Part shown: in pieces, positions 25,701-36,067 of the stretch
Layout: each line of letters opens with the position of its first letter
Numbering within the stretch: position 1 is the stretch's first letter
Assembly: GCA_000469685.2 (NCBI GenBank)
Contig: LS997562.1
Coordinates: 15,966,325-16,030,324 of the forward strand
From: Haemonchus contortus
Lineage: Eukaryota > Nematoda > Chromadorea > Rhabditida > Trichostrongylidae
Direction of reading: 5' to 3'
DNA: 64,000 nucleotides
Notes under the pieces: model-generated
Databases searched by the model: none
What the model saw: only the letters and a program-made list of their open reading frames with translations
What the model was told of the DNA's origin: nothing
Translations under genes and position numbers: made by a program

Positions 25701-25790
25701 CGCCCGCGGCAAAAGCACAGGAGCGTTGTGCAGCACGTAACCGTATCTTCAGTGCTATCAGAAGTGTGGGTGTTAATAGTTAAGTAGGAT
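22770..25790 (+). pseudogene. MULE-type transposase with C2H2 and SWIM zinc fingers, decayed
   Basis: The intact N-terminal exon (22770-23072) has two C2H2-like fingers (CPICRRVLLKKNLYSHLKAVH and CPLCEESFSTHDDFAQHCGARH type spacing). It splices in frame to 23122-23213 and 23274-23491, then to a frame from about 23549. A one-base frameshift follows near 23725. Downstream fragments in changing frames show LDETFHTTRY..LAILM..DERDRGLP (MULE catalytic start, near 23960-24050), FHWRIEEEF...DLSES near 24690-24800, and NHKKAETVYARAIDFVVSV near 25245. The end is a SWIM finger of C-T-C-x8-C-L-H form near 25560-25610. Frameshifts, stops and a solo LTR within it make it non-functional. It belongs to a nematode-expanded transposase family. 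Confidence 0.85.
24859..25227 (+). repeat. Solo LTR inside the MULE pseudogene
   Basis: A 369-bp insertion starts TGTTACGG and ends CTACA (TGT..ACA ends). It has a TATAAATAG box near 24940 and AATAAA near 25022 in the spacing of U3-R-U5. It breaks the transposase just where the conserved frame would resume at TTGCAAGAGAC. The flanks share only GG at the junction, so a target duplication is not clear. No internal retroelement sequence lies nearby, hence a solo LTR. Confidence 0.7.
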
Positions 25791-26042
25791 TAACTGCGAA
25801 AGATTAAAAATTTCCACCAATTTAAACGTCGTAGACATATGCTATAGTAGCAGCAACACTTCATCGCTAACTCGACACCGACGAGGCAATGGACCATTTG
25901 AAGGAGATTTTACATCACATACAATTGGCAGCACGAATCGGCCCATCTTTTCCATAAGGTATCGTGGCCGTCCGTCCACAACTGGCGCAAATTGGGGCAA
26001 GCCTGAATTACCGAGAACACCGCTCCACCATGTGCCCATCTA

Positions 26043-27214
26043 CAGGGTGACTGAAAATATAGGACGCTCCGTTTGACGCTTGTTTGCACCTTGCCGATGG
26101 GTATTTTTCAAAACTTTCGGGAATCTCTTAGAAAGCGCAGAATCTGTACAAGAATCCATATAAGTCTTTCGACTGACCGTTATTCCGAACAATCACTATG
26201 AAATTTTCTGCGCTCGACCAACTATCGAGAAGCTGCTCAGAGAAGGTTTCAGGAGCTGCGACATCGCGAAACGATTCAATGTTCCCTCTTCAACCGTACG
26301 GAATGTTGCCGCTGCTCTCAGGGATTGAGGAGAAGCCTCTGAGATACCAAAAAGGGAACGACCGAGATCAGTGAACACACCGAGGATTCGTAACATCATC
26401 AGGAAGAGGATCACCCGCAACTCTGGAGTCAGCATGAATCGTATTGCTTCTGAACCCAACATCAGTCGTCAAACCGTCCTGAAAATTATGAAACGCGACC
26501 TCAAGCTGAACAGTTATTGGCTCCATCGAGCGCAGTTTCTTTCAGAGCAGTCCAAGCAAAGTCGACTGATAAAATGCAAAAAAACTCTTCGAGCACTCAG
26601 GATGCGCCGCATCTCTGATGTGTTCTGGACTGTCTTCGTCGTCGTCTAGTGCACAGTAGGCTATCCTCCAAAGGTGTTATGGTTTGGGCCGGGGTGACAT
26701 CAAAAAGCAAAACACATTTGCTTTTCATCGACAGAAATGTGAAAATCAAATCTGAGGTCTACCAAAAGGTAATTTTAAGGGACACTCTGCTACCTTGGAT
26801 CGCTGAACCCTTTCGTAACCGATCGTTCGTCGTTCGTCCTTCAGCAAAATGGGCCTCTTCTCATGCCTCGAAGTCGACAAAAGTCGTAGTGGACGCGCAC
26901 TTCCCCGGTTACTGGGGTAAAAAATCTAGTCTTCCTCTTCGCCAGGCCTCAAATCGCGGGACGCTCCTACCGAAGTTGGCGCTCCAGAAGGCGTGGGACG
27001 ATATCGACGTCGACTACCTGCGGCGTATGGTCGATTCAGTCGTTGGGCGTCTGAAGGCTTGTGTAAGAACAAAAGAATCGAACTTTGAACACCTGCTGTC
27101 CTAAGTGATCTTGTGGTTCTACTCTATTCCTTAATGAAGTTGGTTTGCCTCCCTGGTCTCTATCTTTGAAGTTACGCTTACAAATGTGGCGTCCTACACT
27201 TTTCAGCTATCCTG
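26043..27214 (+). mobile_element. Tc1/mariner element, complete ends
   Basis: 1172 bp flanked by TA (26041-26042 and 27215-27216). The left end CAGGGTGACTGAAAATATAG and the right end mirror each other over about 28 bp with a few mismatches (right: GCGTCCTACACTTTTCAGCT then ATCCTG). Confidence 0.9.
26215..27104 (+). pseudogene. Tc1/mariner transposase, broken
   Basis: The N-terminal HTH region is readable (IEKLLREGFRSCDIAKRFNV), interrupted by a TGA near 26326, then a second HTH (NISRQTVLKIMKRDLKLNSY). A stop near 26647 falls where the first catalytic Asp region should be. The frame 26649-27104 has the family core GVMVWAGVTSKSKTHLLFID. The conserved Q-N-G-A-S-S-H block is split by a frame change near 26850, and the C-terminus ends with a RLKACVRTKE-type motif. 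At least three disabling lesions, so no active product. Confidence 0.85.
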
Positions 27215-27618
27215 TACTCGATTGGAGGATTGGGAACACACTTATCTCCTTACTGAATCTTTTCACTGAGCGAAGGGAGAACCAATTGAAGATCTACACG
27301 ACACGTAAAATGATTAAGGGAGACGTCATCCGATAAAGAGCAAGACTCCTGAACAAGGTGAATTCAGCTTTCTTACTACTTCGCTCATCTCTTTTCTCTC
27401 TGTTAAACGCTTGTCGCAATTTACCCTTTTTCGAAAAGAGGAATGACGGAGATGACCTTTCATTCTTACTTGCTACATTGTTCCAAACATGCAAGCTATA
27501 GTAAAAACCAAGAGCTCCGAATCCCTCCTAGCCCACTGGCAACCACAAGCTGCACGTCGACCGAAATCTGCGACACTTCTACTATAAAACAACCTGTACT
27601 GAGAAAATGGCCAAAGCC

Positions 27619-27866
27619 TGTGGTGACTAGACGGAAGGGTGGCGTCTTTTATTGAATCAGAGAGATTGTTCTCTCTGATAAACGAACGAACATATACGGT
27701 GGTTCAATGATAATGTTTTTTAGCAACGAACGCAAACACCCTAGTTGCGGGTGGTGTACAAGGGTGAGAGGTCCCTGGAGCGGATAAGGACGGAGAAGAG
27801 AATGTCCTAGTTAAGCCCCGCTCCGGAAGAGCGGTGTGACCGCGGGTTCTGGCCTATGCCAGAACA
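27619..27866 (-). repeat. 3' LTR of BEL element
   Basis: Starts TGTTCTGG and ends CACCACA on the minus strand. It matches the 31.5-kb copy throughout (shared plus-strand segments include GCAACGAACGCAAACACCCT and AGAGAATGTCCTA) with scattered differences and small indels. On the element strand it is preceded by a purine-rich GGCGGGAG, a possible polypurine tract. Confidence 0.9.
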
Positions 27867-28022
27867 CTCCCGCCGGCCACGATTAATTAAAATTTACATA
27901 CATAAAAAAGCAATAGAATTTTGTAGTGTCGCCCGCTGCCCCATTATCGTCGTCGTAGCCGTTTAAAGTCCTAATCCTCGATTGGCGCGCAGTAGCACGT
28001 TTTGTGGTCTCCCACATGTCGC

Positions 28023-29426
28023 TTACTGTACGCAGCAGTCCTTATCCTTGAATGAGCTGGTCTGAAGCAACGACCACAAAGGCCCAGCTTCGCCACCTGC
28101 ATGCTTTTTGCGAGCGCCGCTATCGCTCACGATCGCTATAATGAGGTAGTTGTTACCCAATAAAATTGAACTTCCAAGACGCAGAGCAATGAGTAGCTCT
28201 AAAAGCTCAAGCTTGGGAATGGTTCGAGGCGCTTTCTTTGGTGACATCTTGGTTTTCCCAGTCACGAGAAGGTAAGTCTTTTTTTCTTGGAGTACTGCAT
28301 AGGAACATTTCGCTTCCTTGCTTGTATCTGCGAAGGCCCACAGACAAGCATCTTCCAGAAGCCTATTTGTTGTGCTGAGATCTCTGAATATTGTCCTATC
28401 AGCATTACTGATGATCGCACATACCTTTTTCCATTCCTTGTGGAGTTCTGTGAAAGCGCGGTCATCCCTTCTTGGGTGCTTGATGAAGATCTCTCTCACT
28501 GAAAATTTGAGTCCAATTAATAATGAAACAACAACACTGAACACAGAATCAATTTGGCTGACTATATCTCTTTTCGTCAGCGTCACCTTCATTTTGAATT
28601 TTTTCTTAACTCTTAACCGGTCGTTCTTCGTGTCGTAATGAGCGCCAAAAAGTTTCGTTTCACCACATGGAGTCTGGTTATTCTTCGGTATTACCATATT
28701 AACAATATTCGAGTTGGAAACATAATGTCGGAGAACCGTACCGATTTTTGAGAAAAAACTCTTCGATTCCTTGTAATTTTGGAGAATCTCCCTTTCAGTC
28801 TGTGCTTGAACTAAAATATTGCCTGCATACAGGTTTGCGCTTATTTCTGCTGATGACTCGGTCCCGTCCGTGCATGAAAATCCTAGACGCGAAACACTTG
28901 GGAGACTAGGTGACGCAATGATGCTGAATGGTAACCGCTTGAAGCGGTATTCTAAGATGTTTGACCTCATGATAAGCTTCGTGGTATCTTGTACACACAG
29001 TGGACATAACTCTTTGTGTGCGTCTTTAAGCCTAATCTTCGTGAACGCGGCCTCATCCTCAAGTTTTGAGATATTGCACTGCAATGACAATGGTGCTGTG
29101 ACATAACCTATGTCGATCGATATTGAAATTGGGTTACTTTCGAAATGTTGCTGAATTTCATTATCAGTGGCGCAATCATCAAAAGAAATTCCCTGCTCTT
29201 TTAGTTTGGAAGGTATCTCTGATGTTCGATCCTCTGAGCCTTCGTGAATGGCCATCAACCAAAAGGAAACTGACTGATGTTCTGCTGGGTTGTCTAGCCT
29301 GCCTCGCCATGAATTGCTGGACCGAACACGGTTTCTGCGATTCGCAGTCCTGAAGGTGTTCTCTATGACTCCGTCCTCTACCACCAGATCCTGATATATG
29401 TCGAGTCCTACTAAAATTTTGGGCAC
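28023..29426 (-). pseudogene. BEL/Pao pol fragment (protease end, RT, start of RNase H)
   Basis: A 467-codon frame. Residues 1-15 (MPKILVGLDIYQDLV) are the end of the A17-type protease region. The middle aligns to the second half of RT: LPFSIIASP, then LYAGNILVQA where active elements have a YVDD/YVDN-like box, so both catalytic acidic residues are missing. TKRDIVSQIDSVF and a TIPKLELL motif typical of Pao elements follow. The N-terminal RT fingers are reduced. It is dead by sequence. Confidence 0.9.
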
Positions 29427-29689
29427 CTGTCATTCTCCTTGTAAATTGGAATTTGCGACGCAAATATGGTTATGCTCAAGGAAATTGGCATGTTCCTCTG
29501 TCACCGAAGGAAATCCTTTTGCCACGATTGGTTTGGTTTGTACGTTGAAGCGTAGTTCTTTACCTTACGCGGATCTAACTGTCAAAGGTACAGTTGTGCT
29601 ATCGAACCGTTCAACGTGTCCTCCAATGCGCGACATTGTACAGGTTTCTGTGAAGAGTTTCGGAAGTCCAAAGTCGTTTGCTAATTTCC

Positions 29690-29959
29690 CCTAAATCATG
29701 GTTTTGTTAGCTCCAGTATCAAAGAAGCGAGCACTTTCTCGGACCTTTTGTTTTTGTTAATCCAAAGATTGCCCTCTGCTGTCATAAGAATCAGTTGTTC
29801 ATTTTTACTCGTGTTGATCTTTGAGCGGTCGTGATCCTGCTCAATCTGAATGATGTGTGTCGGTCTGTTGGGTTCTCCTATCATCGTTGCAATAACGACT
29901 GCTAGGCTTGCTATCAGACTGCTGTGGTCTGCTGCCATAGTTTTGTTGACTGGTCTCAT
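29690..29959 (-). pseudogene. BEL aspartic protease remnant, frameshifted
   Basis: The frame from 29959 carries LILMTAEGNLWINKNKR, the conserved lead-in to the Pao protease. The catalytic block FFDTGANKTMI is intact in the DNA at about 29698-29730 but in another frame, followed by TAG. A small indel therefore separates the lead-in from its active site. Confidence 0.8.
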
Positions 29960-30110
29960 TTCTTGCCGGCCAGGGATTTGCCGGTGGGGCTCTCACGTTG
30001 ATGCCGAATGGTCTGTTTGCCAGGCATATGCTTTGATGATGTTTCTGGCCGCAAAAAGGACAATTAGGCTTGTTGCATTGATTGCTTGAGTGATCACTGT
30101 TGAAACATTT

Positions 30111-31241
30111 CTAACAGATACTGCGTCTCCTTTGAATAGTGCGTTTACTTTGAATGTCGATGACGGTTCTGCACAGTGCGGAATGGTGATTGTTGCGTCC
30201 GCAAAAGGCGCAGGTCTGAGGAAACCCTAGGTTTTGTGCTCTATAATCATCACTATACCTGGTTTTCCTGGTTTGTTCGCCGTTGGAACTCCAGTGTGCC
30301 TCGACAAAGAGTTTGGAGGATATTTCTCTTTCTAACAGCGTTATGAGATTCCCAATTGAGATTCCCAATTGTGATATTTTCGTCGTCCTGATATTTTGCC
30401 AGGACGTCCTTTATTACTGTGTAGGGAAACTTTTTAATGATTGTTCCAGTCCACATCGGGTCGCTAGTGGCTCTGATGTCGTAGTCAGTAGAGACCATTT
30501 GGTTTACAAGTGCTTTGATCGAGTCCAAATAGTCAACACAGCTTTTTGCATTTTGTGGTGCAGGTTTCAAGTCGGAGAGTTTCTGCACTATTTTTGACCT
30601 GTTGACCTTTCGGTTGCCGAGCTTATCTTTAGGAGTCTGCACGATCCAGTCATAATTCTTTGTTATCGGTTGTATCCCCTTAATGGCTCTTTCTGCCTCC
30701 CCTCTTAGGCTGCCCTCGAGTAGAACAATCTTTTCGATCGCGCTCAATTCATTGCTTGAGTGAATGAGGGATTCATAAACTGCCCAAATCCGGGAATTCC
30801 TCTTCGCTACCATGAAATTTTGGTGAGCTGATATTGGGCGGTTTGATTGACCGCATCCTTGAGGTGCTCTCAGAATTCCGATCTTTCCAGTTTGCCTTTG
30901 CCTTTTGCCACATTCACTTTAGCCTCAGTAAACTGAGCTTCCAGTATATAAATGAAAGCCTCAGCACTCGCCAAATGCTGTGAATACTGAAATTCTTTTT
31001 CAATTTCCCGAACTTCTATGATGAGTTCTTTTGATCAGTTTTTTTTTGCATTCGCATAATGATTCTCTATTTTATCGACTCTCTCTTGAATAGTCTCGAC
31101 AGCGGTTCTTATACGACTAATTGCTGGCGATAAAAGAGTGGCGTTTGCCAGAGCTTTTTCGTAAAGTTCTTCCTCGTTTTTCGGATACTCTAGTTTTGCT
31201 CCGTAGCACCGATATTTTTGTAACAGAGTGGTTAGGGACAA
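30111..31241 (-). pseudogene. BEL gag (DUF1759-like) with CCHC knuckle
   Basis: Frame 31241-31035 has a plausible gag start (MSLTTLLQKY) and a helical, coiled-coil-like continuation. It breaks, then resumes at 30813-30253 with the gag core (IEKIVLLEGSLRGEAERAIKG). Frame 30368-30111 supplies a C-x2-C-x4-H-x4-C knuckle (CAFCGRNNHHSALC). At least two frame breaks separate these parts. Confidence 0.85.
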
Positions 31242-31449
31242 GCAAAATAAATACTAAGCTTTAGTCCGATCTAATTAGCAAGTAAATCGCTGCTCTTGAG
31301 CGACCAAGTGAGATATCTCTGTTAAATACGACTGAGATTTCAACAAACAACAACGCAATAAGGTTGTTCATCGCAAAGTTGTTGTTTGTGGTTTTTTGGG
31401 CTAACTGAATCCCAAGGACAGGCGATTTGCTGCCCTTATAACGGCTTTA

Positions 31450-31461
31450 GCCGATGCACCA
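31450..31461 (-). other. Primer binding site, tRNA-Gly
   Basis: Read on the element strand, TGGTGCATCGGC lies five bases inside the 5' LTR and is complementary to the last 12 bases (with CCA) of a typical tRNA-Gly(GCC). Recognised from memory of the tRNA-Gly 3' end. Confidence 0.7.
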
Positions 31462-31466
31462 AAAAA

Positions 31467-31718
31467 TGTGGTGACTAGGCGGAAGGGTGGCGCCTTTCAT
31501 ATAATCAGAGAGATTGTTGTCTCTCTGATAAACGAACGAACAAATACGGTGGTTCAGTGACATATATTTATTAGCAACGAACGCAAACACCCTAGTTGCG
31601 GGTGGTGAGCAAGAGAGAGAGGTCCCTGTAGCGGGTAAGGACAGAGAAGAGAATGTCCTACTTAAGCCCCGCCCCGAAGGAACGGTGGTGACCACGGGTT
31701 CTGACCTACGCCAGAACA
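31467..31718 (-). repeat. 5' LTR of BEL element
   Basis: 252-bp partner of the 27.6-kb LTR, with TG..CA ends. Confidence 0.9.
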
Positions 31719-31958
31719 AATCCTTGTACATGCGCACTACCATATTAAAATCGTGAAATAACGATATTGCATTAATAATCACGGAATAAAGTTTTAAATA
31801 TTGACTTCTTGTTTTTGAATCTCGCCGTGGGAATTAAATGCACCTCGCTTTTGTTCGAAACCGTATCACCTGTATCACCTGTCGTCCCGTTGATCATCGA
31901 CTTCCTTGAGCGGGCGCCAGTAACGTCTCCATTCGTCCCTGTCACGAGCCAGAGTGGT

Positions 31959-34790
31959 TCAGTGAATCGTTCTCGCTTCAGGGACACGAGGTTCAACATT
32001 CCTTTCGTTCAGAGCTTTCGTGAAGAAGTCTGACCATCTCGTTGGCGGCCTTCCTGGAGTTCGTTTGATGTCCCGAGGGATCCAGTCAGTAACCGCCCTG
32101 GTCCAACGGTCATCACTATATCGCATAACGTGTCCGGCCCACCTGATCTTCGATTTCTTGGCGTAATCAACGGCATCCCTGATCTTCGTTCGGTGACGGA
32201 GCTCGGAACTCCGGATTTCCTTCTGCACTTGCGTGTATAGGGAAATTCCGAGCATCGTCCTTTCCAAAGCGCGTTGAATAACGCTGACAGCATGCTCATC
32301 CTGCTTTCGTAGAGTCCAGGTCTCCGAAGCGTACGTCAAAGCAGGAAGGATAGCAGTGTCGAAAAGGTGAGCGCGGAGCCGGATGTTCTTTGTCTTCTTA
32401 ACTACTCCCTCGATATTCTTAAATGCTCCCCACGCGGCGCGTTTCCTTCTGCACAGCTCTGGAGCTAGGTCGTTCATCATGTTGACTTCCCGACCTAGAC
32501 ACACATAGCTAGAGCATTCGGAGATATTCGTTCCGTTTAACGTGAAAGGAGCATCAGGTACCAGTCCGTTTCTCATGAACATCGTCTTCGTTAGGTTCAG
32601 CCTCAAGCCGATCTTTCCACAAGCACTATCGAACTCGGCCAGCATTCGTTCCGCCTGCTCGATGTTCGGTGTTATAAGCACGATGTCGTCTGCAAAGCGG
32701 AGGTGATGTAGGAAGCGGCCGTCGACCTTCACTTCTAAGTCTTCCCATTCCAAATGACGCATGATATTCTCGAGGGCGGCACTGAAAAGTTTGGGCGAAA
32801 TAGTATCGCCTTGCCGAACACCTCTCTTCACGTTGACAATGACTTCCTTATAGAATGGTGAAATCCTGGTCGTGAACTTATCGTAGAGTTCACGAAGCAT
32901 CCTTATATATTGCGTAGGAACACCCTGGTTACCCAGGGCTTCAATTACCGCTTCTGTCTCGACGGCATCAAAGGCTTTCTTTAAATCGATGAACGTAAGA
33001 CATAGCGGCATTTTATACTCTCGTGATACTTCAATGAGCCTTGTTAGGGTGTGGATATGATCAATTGTACTGAACCCTCTCCGAAACCCTGCTTGCTCGC
33101 ATGGCTGTCCTTCATCTAATGTTCTGCCAATCCTGTTTAAGATGACACGAGTGAAAAGCTTGTAGATTACGGACAGCAGGCAGATTGGGCGACAGTTGCC
33201 AATATCGTCCTGATCTCCCTTTTTGTACAGCAACACAGTCTTGCTAGTTTTCCACGACGTTTGCACTTTGCATTCCGACAGGTACCGTGTGAAGAGCCTA
33301 GCCAGAGTTTTGATGATGATCGGAGGCATACTCTTCAGATGTTCTGGTTTGATCCTATCGGGACCGGGCGCTGTACAGTTCTTCATCGACGTGATGGCAT
33401 GTCGTATTTCGGAAGGGAGAACCGAAGGAGCGATATATTCGTCTTGCCTAAGATGGTGAGTAGGCAGGTAGACGTGGCTGTCGAAGAGATCCGAGTAGAA
33501 GTCGTAGATGACCTTCTCCATTGCCCTCCGTGATGCAGTAACGGTTCCGTCAGGACGGCGAAGGGAGGTCATCTTGGTCTTGTAATTGGCGAAGCTCCGT
33601 CGGGCTTTGCGTATGCTCTTTCCGGCCTCGGCGGCTTCGTCCATGACTGCTGCTCTTCTCTCTTTCAGATCTTCCTTTATCGCTTCTCTGCATAGCTTCG
33701 CAAGTTCGGACGTTTGTTGATAATTGCCTGTAGCTCGCGCGATTCCACGCTGGCGTATCAGCTCGAGAGTCTTCGAGGAGAGTCGTCTCTTGGCTTCCTG
33801 TAGACTCTCTGCTTTCGTAGCACTATCGTGAAGATGCCCGACGAGCCGGTTGTATTCTTCGTCGATGTTGTCGATAACGGAATCCTCCCACTTACTCGCA
33901 AGGGAAGCGAAGTGGTCCCAGTTGATGGAGGTCTTGGGGCTCCGTTTCCGAGACTTCATAGCTCTCTCCCCACGCACTGAGAAGCGGAATCTAGCGCGGA
34001 GGAGACGATGGTCCGATCCCGTGTAGAACTTCGGAACAACAGCGACGTCGGTCAGGCAAAATCTTCGATTGAAGATGATGTGGTCTATTTCATTATGGAA
34101 CTGTCCACCAGGTGACTCCCATGTCCATCTTAAATGAGAGGGCTTCTGGAACTGCGAGTTACCATGGATGGTGTGGGTCGTCATGATAAACTCGGACAGC
34201 CTTTCACCCTGCTCATTCCATTCCACTCCGTGAGTCCCGATGTGAAGCTCTTCAGCCGTTCTTCTGGGGCCGATCTTGGCGTTAAAATCACCGACGATGA
34301 CCTTGAAGAAAGTGTGGTCTTCTCTGTAGAGCCTCTCTAGATCCATATAAAACGCTTCCAATTCCTCTTCTTCGTAGCTCGATGTTGGTGCGTAAGCAAC
34401 GAAGATGGTTAGAGCTGTGATTGAGCCACATCTTCTTAATCGCAAACGTCCGATTCGGGTTGTTAGGCTTTCGTACGAATCGATGTTCATGGCCAAGTGC
34501 GTGTTGACGAGGACACCTACGCCGCCGACGCCTCTACTGTCGCATGTTCCAAGGAACAGTTCTTCTTCAGTCTCAAACACAGCGTGCAGCAGGCGATGCC
34601 TTCTCGTCTCGGTCAGTCCGATGACGTCGTACTTGATCTTCCTAGCTTGCATCATCAGGTCTTCTATACACGCTTCCGATGCAAGCGTCCGTGCGTTGAA
34701 AGTACAGATCGCCATCTTAGTCCTTCTCCTTTTGGGCAGCCTGTTTTGGCCCTGAGATTTTAGCAGCCTCTCCCGAGCGGTCCTACCCAA
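31959..34790 (-). CDS. RTE LINE ORF2: AP endonuclease and reverse transcriptase
   Basis: A 943-codon frame. N-terminal endonuclease: [19 protein letters not shown] (catalytic Glu), VGDFNAKIG (Asp-x-Asn), and [11 protein letters not shown] (terminal Asp-His). [22 protein letters not shown], and [10 protein letters not shown] with the catalytic Asp pair intact. The C-terminal region has [10 protein letters not shown] and [12 protein letters not shown]. It ends in TGA at 31959-31961, directly after RTIH. The same frame stays open past that TGA to another TGA at 31875-31877, inside the terminal repeat, and the extension has the RDRDEWRRYWRP tail usual in RTE proteins. The stop is thus probably a single TGG-to-TGA change that removes about 28 residues. 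An internal Met ([10 protein letters not shown]) may be the true start. Confidence 0.93.
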   Translation of the reverse strand: MGRTARERLLKSQGQNRLPKRRRTKMAICTFNARTLASEACIEDLMMQARKIKYDVIGLTETRRHRLLHAVFETEEELFLGTCDSRGVGGVGVLVNTHLAMNIDSYESLTTRIGRLRLRRCGSITALTIFVAYAPTSSYEEEELEAFYMDLERLYREDHTFFKVIVGDFNAKIGPRRTAEELHIGTHGVEWNEQGERLSEFIMTTHTIHGNSQFQKPSHLRWTWESPGGQFHNEIDHIIFNRRFCLTDVAVVPKFYTGSDHRLLRARFRFSVRGERAMKSRKRSPKTSINWDHFASLASKWEDSVIDNIDEEYNRLVGHLHDSATKAESLQEAKRRLSSKTLELIRQRGIARATGNYQQTSELAKLCREAIKEDLKERRAAVMDEAAEAGKSIRKARRSFANYKTKMTSLRRPDGTVTASRRAMEKVIYDFYSDLFDSHVYLPTHHLRQDEYIAPSVLPSEIRHAITSMKNCTAPGPDRIKPEHLKSMPPIIIKTLARLFTRYLSECKVQTSWKTSKTVLLYKKGDQDDIGNCRPICLLSVIYKLFTRVILNRIGRTLDEGQPCEQAGFRRGFSTIDHIHTLTRLIEVSREYKMPLCLTFIDLKKAFDAVETEAVIEALGNQGVPTQYIRMLRELYDKFTTRISPFYKEVIVNVKRGVRQGDTISPKLFSAALENIMRHLEWEDLEVKVDGRFLHHLRFADDIVLITPNIEQAERMLAEFDSACGKIGLRLNLTKTMFMRNGLVPDAPFTLNGTNISECSSYVCLGREVNMMNDLAPELCRRKRAAWGAFKNIEGVVKKTKNIRLRAHLFDTAILPALTYASETWTLRKQDEHAVSVIQRALERTMLGISLYTQVQKEIRSSELRHRTKIRDAVDYAKKSKIRWAGHVMRYSDDRWTRAVTDWIPRDIKRTPGRPPTRWSDFFTKALNERNVEPRVPEARTIH

Positions 34791-34925
34791 CGCTGCCGTA
34801 TTGGGGGCTCCCTCAGGTTCAGGGGAATGAGGCCCATTTCTATTACTGTTTTTGGCGTGAAAATACCCAACGTGCAGCTTGCCAGGCTCTGACGTGGGGG
34901 CTATTGACTCCGGGGGCTTGCCAGG

Positions 34926-35159
34926 CTATCCCGAAGTGGACAAGGGGCTTTGTTTTTGGAGGCGGCCCCGAATCGCCTCCCAAATACTTTCCAGCGTGAC
35001 TTGTTCGTCACCCAAATGCAAGCTTTTGGCCGAGTCGATGGGCAGGATACCAACTGCATCCACAGACTCTCCACACACGTATGCGTGGATCGCCTGCGAA
35101 GAACAGAGGGTATATCGACCCAGCACAGCAGAATCAAGGAGCCCATCCCCTGAATCCAC
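34926..35159 (-). CDS. Possible RTE ORF1
   Basis: A 77-codon frame upstream of ORF2, in the place where RTE elements carry a small ORF1. It includes LGDEQVTLESIWEAIRGRLQ. An overlapping 105-codon frame (35218-34901) is an alternative. Neither has a motif I recognise. Confidence 0.35.
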   Translation of the reverse strand: MDSGDGLLDSAVLGRYTLCSSQAIHAYVCGESVDAVGILPIDSAKSLHLGDEQVTLESIWEAIRGRLQKQSPLSTSG

Positions 35160-35770
35160 CTGCGTCTCTGGGAAGTACCGGTGACTTTTGGTCGGCGATT
35201 AATTCCCCTATCCGCCACCTGAGGACGCCCTACGTAGCCTCGTCACTAACCGGCTGGGACTGTTCGAAACCGTAGTGAATGAAAATTCTAATAGGGATAA
35301 CCTTTAGAAGGGAATCGCGAGGACGAGGACGAGGGGCGTAAGTTAAACATAGATATTACTCGGTACCCTAGACCTGCATTCGCAAAATTTCCAGAATCTT
35401 GGCGACTTGCCGTTAGTAATAGTACAAGTCGAGGCAAAAATTACTGCACATTGAACGCTCGAGGCAACTGAAAGTGATATACGAACGAGATTTGCGGCTC
35501 CATTTTCTTCTCCCGAAACATTCTGGTTAGCCTTACATGGGTGCAGTTTCCCACTGCACAGAACTTCTATTACTTTGAAGGCAGGCAATTCGTGCTGAAA
35601 CTGTTTCAAGCGGCGTATTCAACGTCGTAAACATTTGGGAAACAGTAGCGTGAACACTAGAGTTCACATGCACATTTATAAATAAATACATAATCTCTCT
35701 CACACCCCAATGAAAAAAGTAGCGCTCTCGGCGCTCCAACGCGAAAAGCTGCACCGCACGCATAAGAATA

Positions 35771-35915
35771 AAAATGGAGTTTTGTATTTCACGCAACGGT
35801 ACGCCGCAAGGCGGGTCCCGGATTCGGGACCGCTCGACGCGGTTGCGTCGCGGCCTAGCCTCGACGGCCGGAAGGGGAGTGACCTCCCCATTCCGGCTCT
35901 CTTTTCGTGAGGTCC
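35771..35915. repeat. 145-bp four-hairpin module, copy 1
   Basis: Four consecutive hairpins: CGCC-GCAA-GGCG, GGTCCCG-GATT-CGGGACC, CGACGC-GGTT-GCGTCG, and GCCGGAA-GGGGAG-TGAC-CTCCCC-TTCCGGC with one bulge. I find no difference from copy 2 at 42418-42562, although the flanks of the two copies are unrelated. Not a tRNA or any structured RNA I know. Confidence 0.8.
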
Positions 35916-36067
35916 GGTTCGTGTCGAGTTAGATATGTTATCTATTTGTTAATTTTCGTTGCGTTATCGAATAATATCACAAGTGAAGTTCGGAGCCAAC
36001 TCGTGATTCTCGCAACTATTTCATTCGGTCTTTTTATGCATTGCTGCACACTATTGTCCAAGTGGAT

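Larger units (their letters stand above)
27619..31718 (-). mobile_element. BEL/Pao LTR retrotransposon, internally deleted
   Basis: A 4.1-kb minus-strand element with LTRs at both ends, gag, a protease fragment and a partial reverse transcriptase. Only about 150 bp separate the end of the RT/RNase H remnant from the 3' LTR, so integrase is absent. Flanking pentamers AAGCC and AATCC match at four of five positions and may be an aged target duplication. Confidence 0.9.
31866..35260 (-). mobile_element. Full-length RTE-type LINE
   Basis: 3395 bp, flanked by identical 14-bp repeats TGTTCGAAACCGTA (31852-31865 and 35261-35274), read as the target-site duplication. The 3' end is a short repeat (GGTGATACAGGTGA) rather than poly(A), as is usual for RTE elements. 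The intact duplication and nearly open ORF suggest a fairly young insertion. Confidence 0.93.

Noticed and set aside
33223..34763. Plus-strand frames opposite the RTE ORF
   Set aside because: Shadows of the reverse-transcriptase and endonuclease coding strand.
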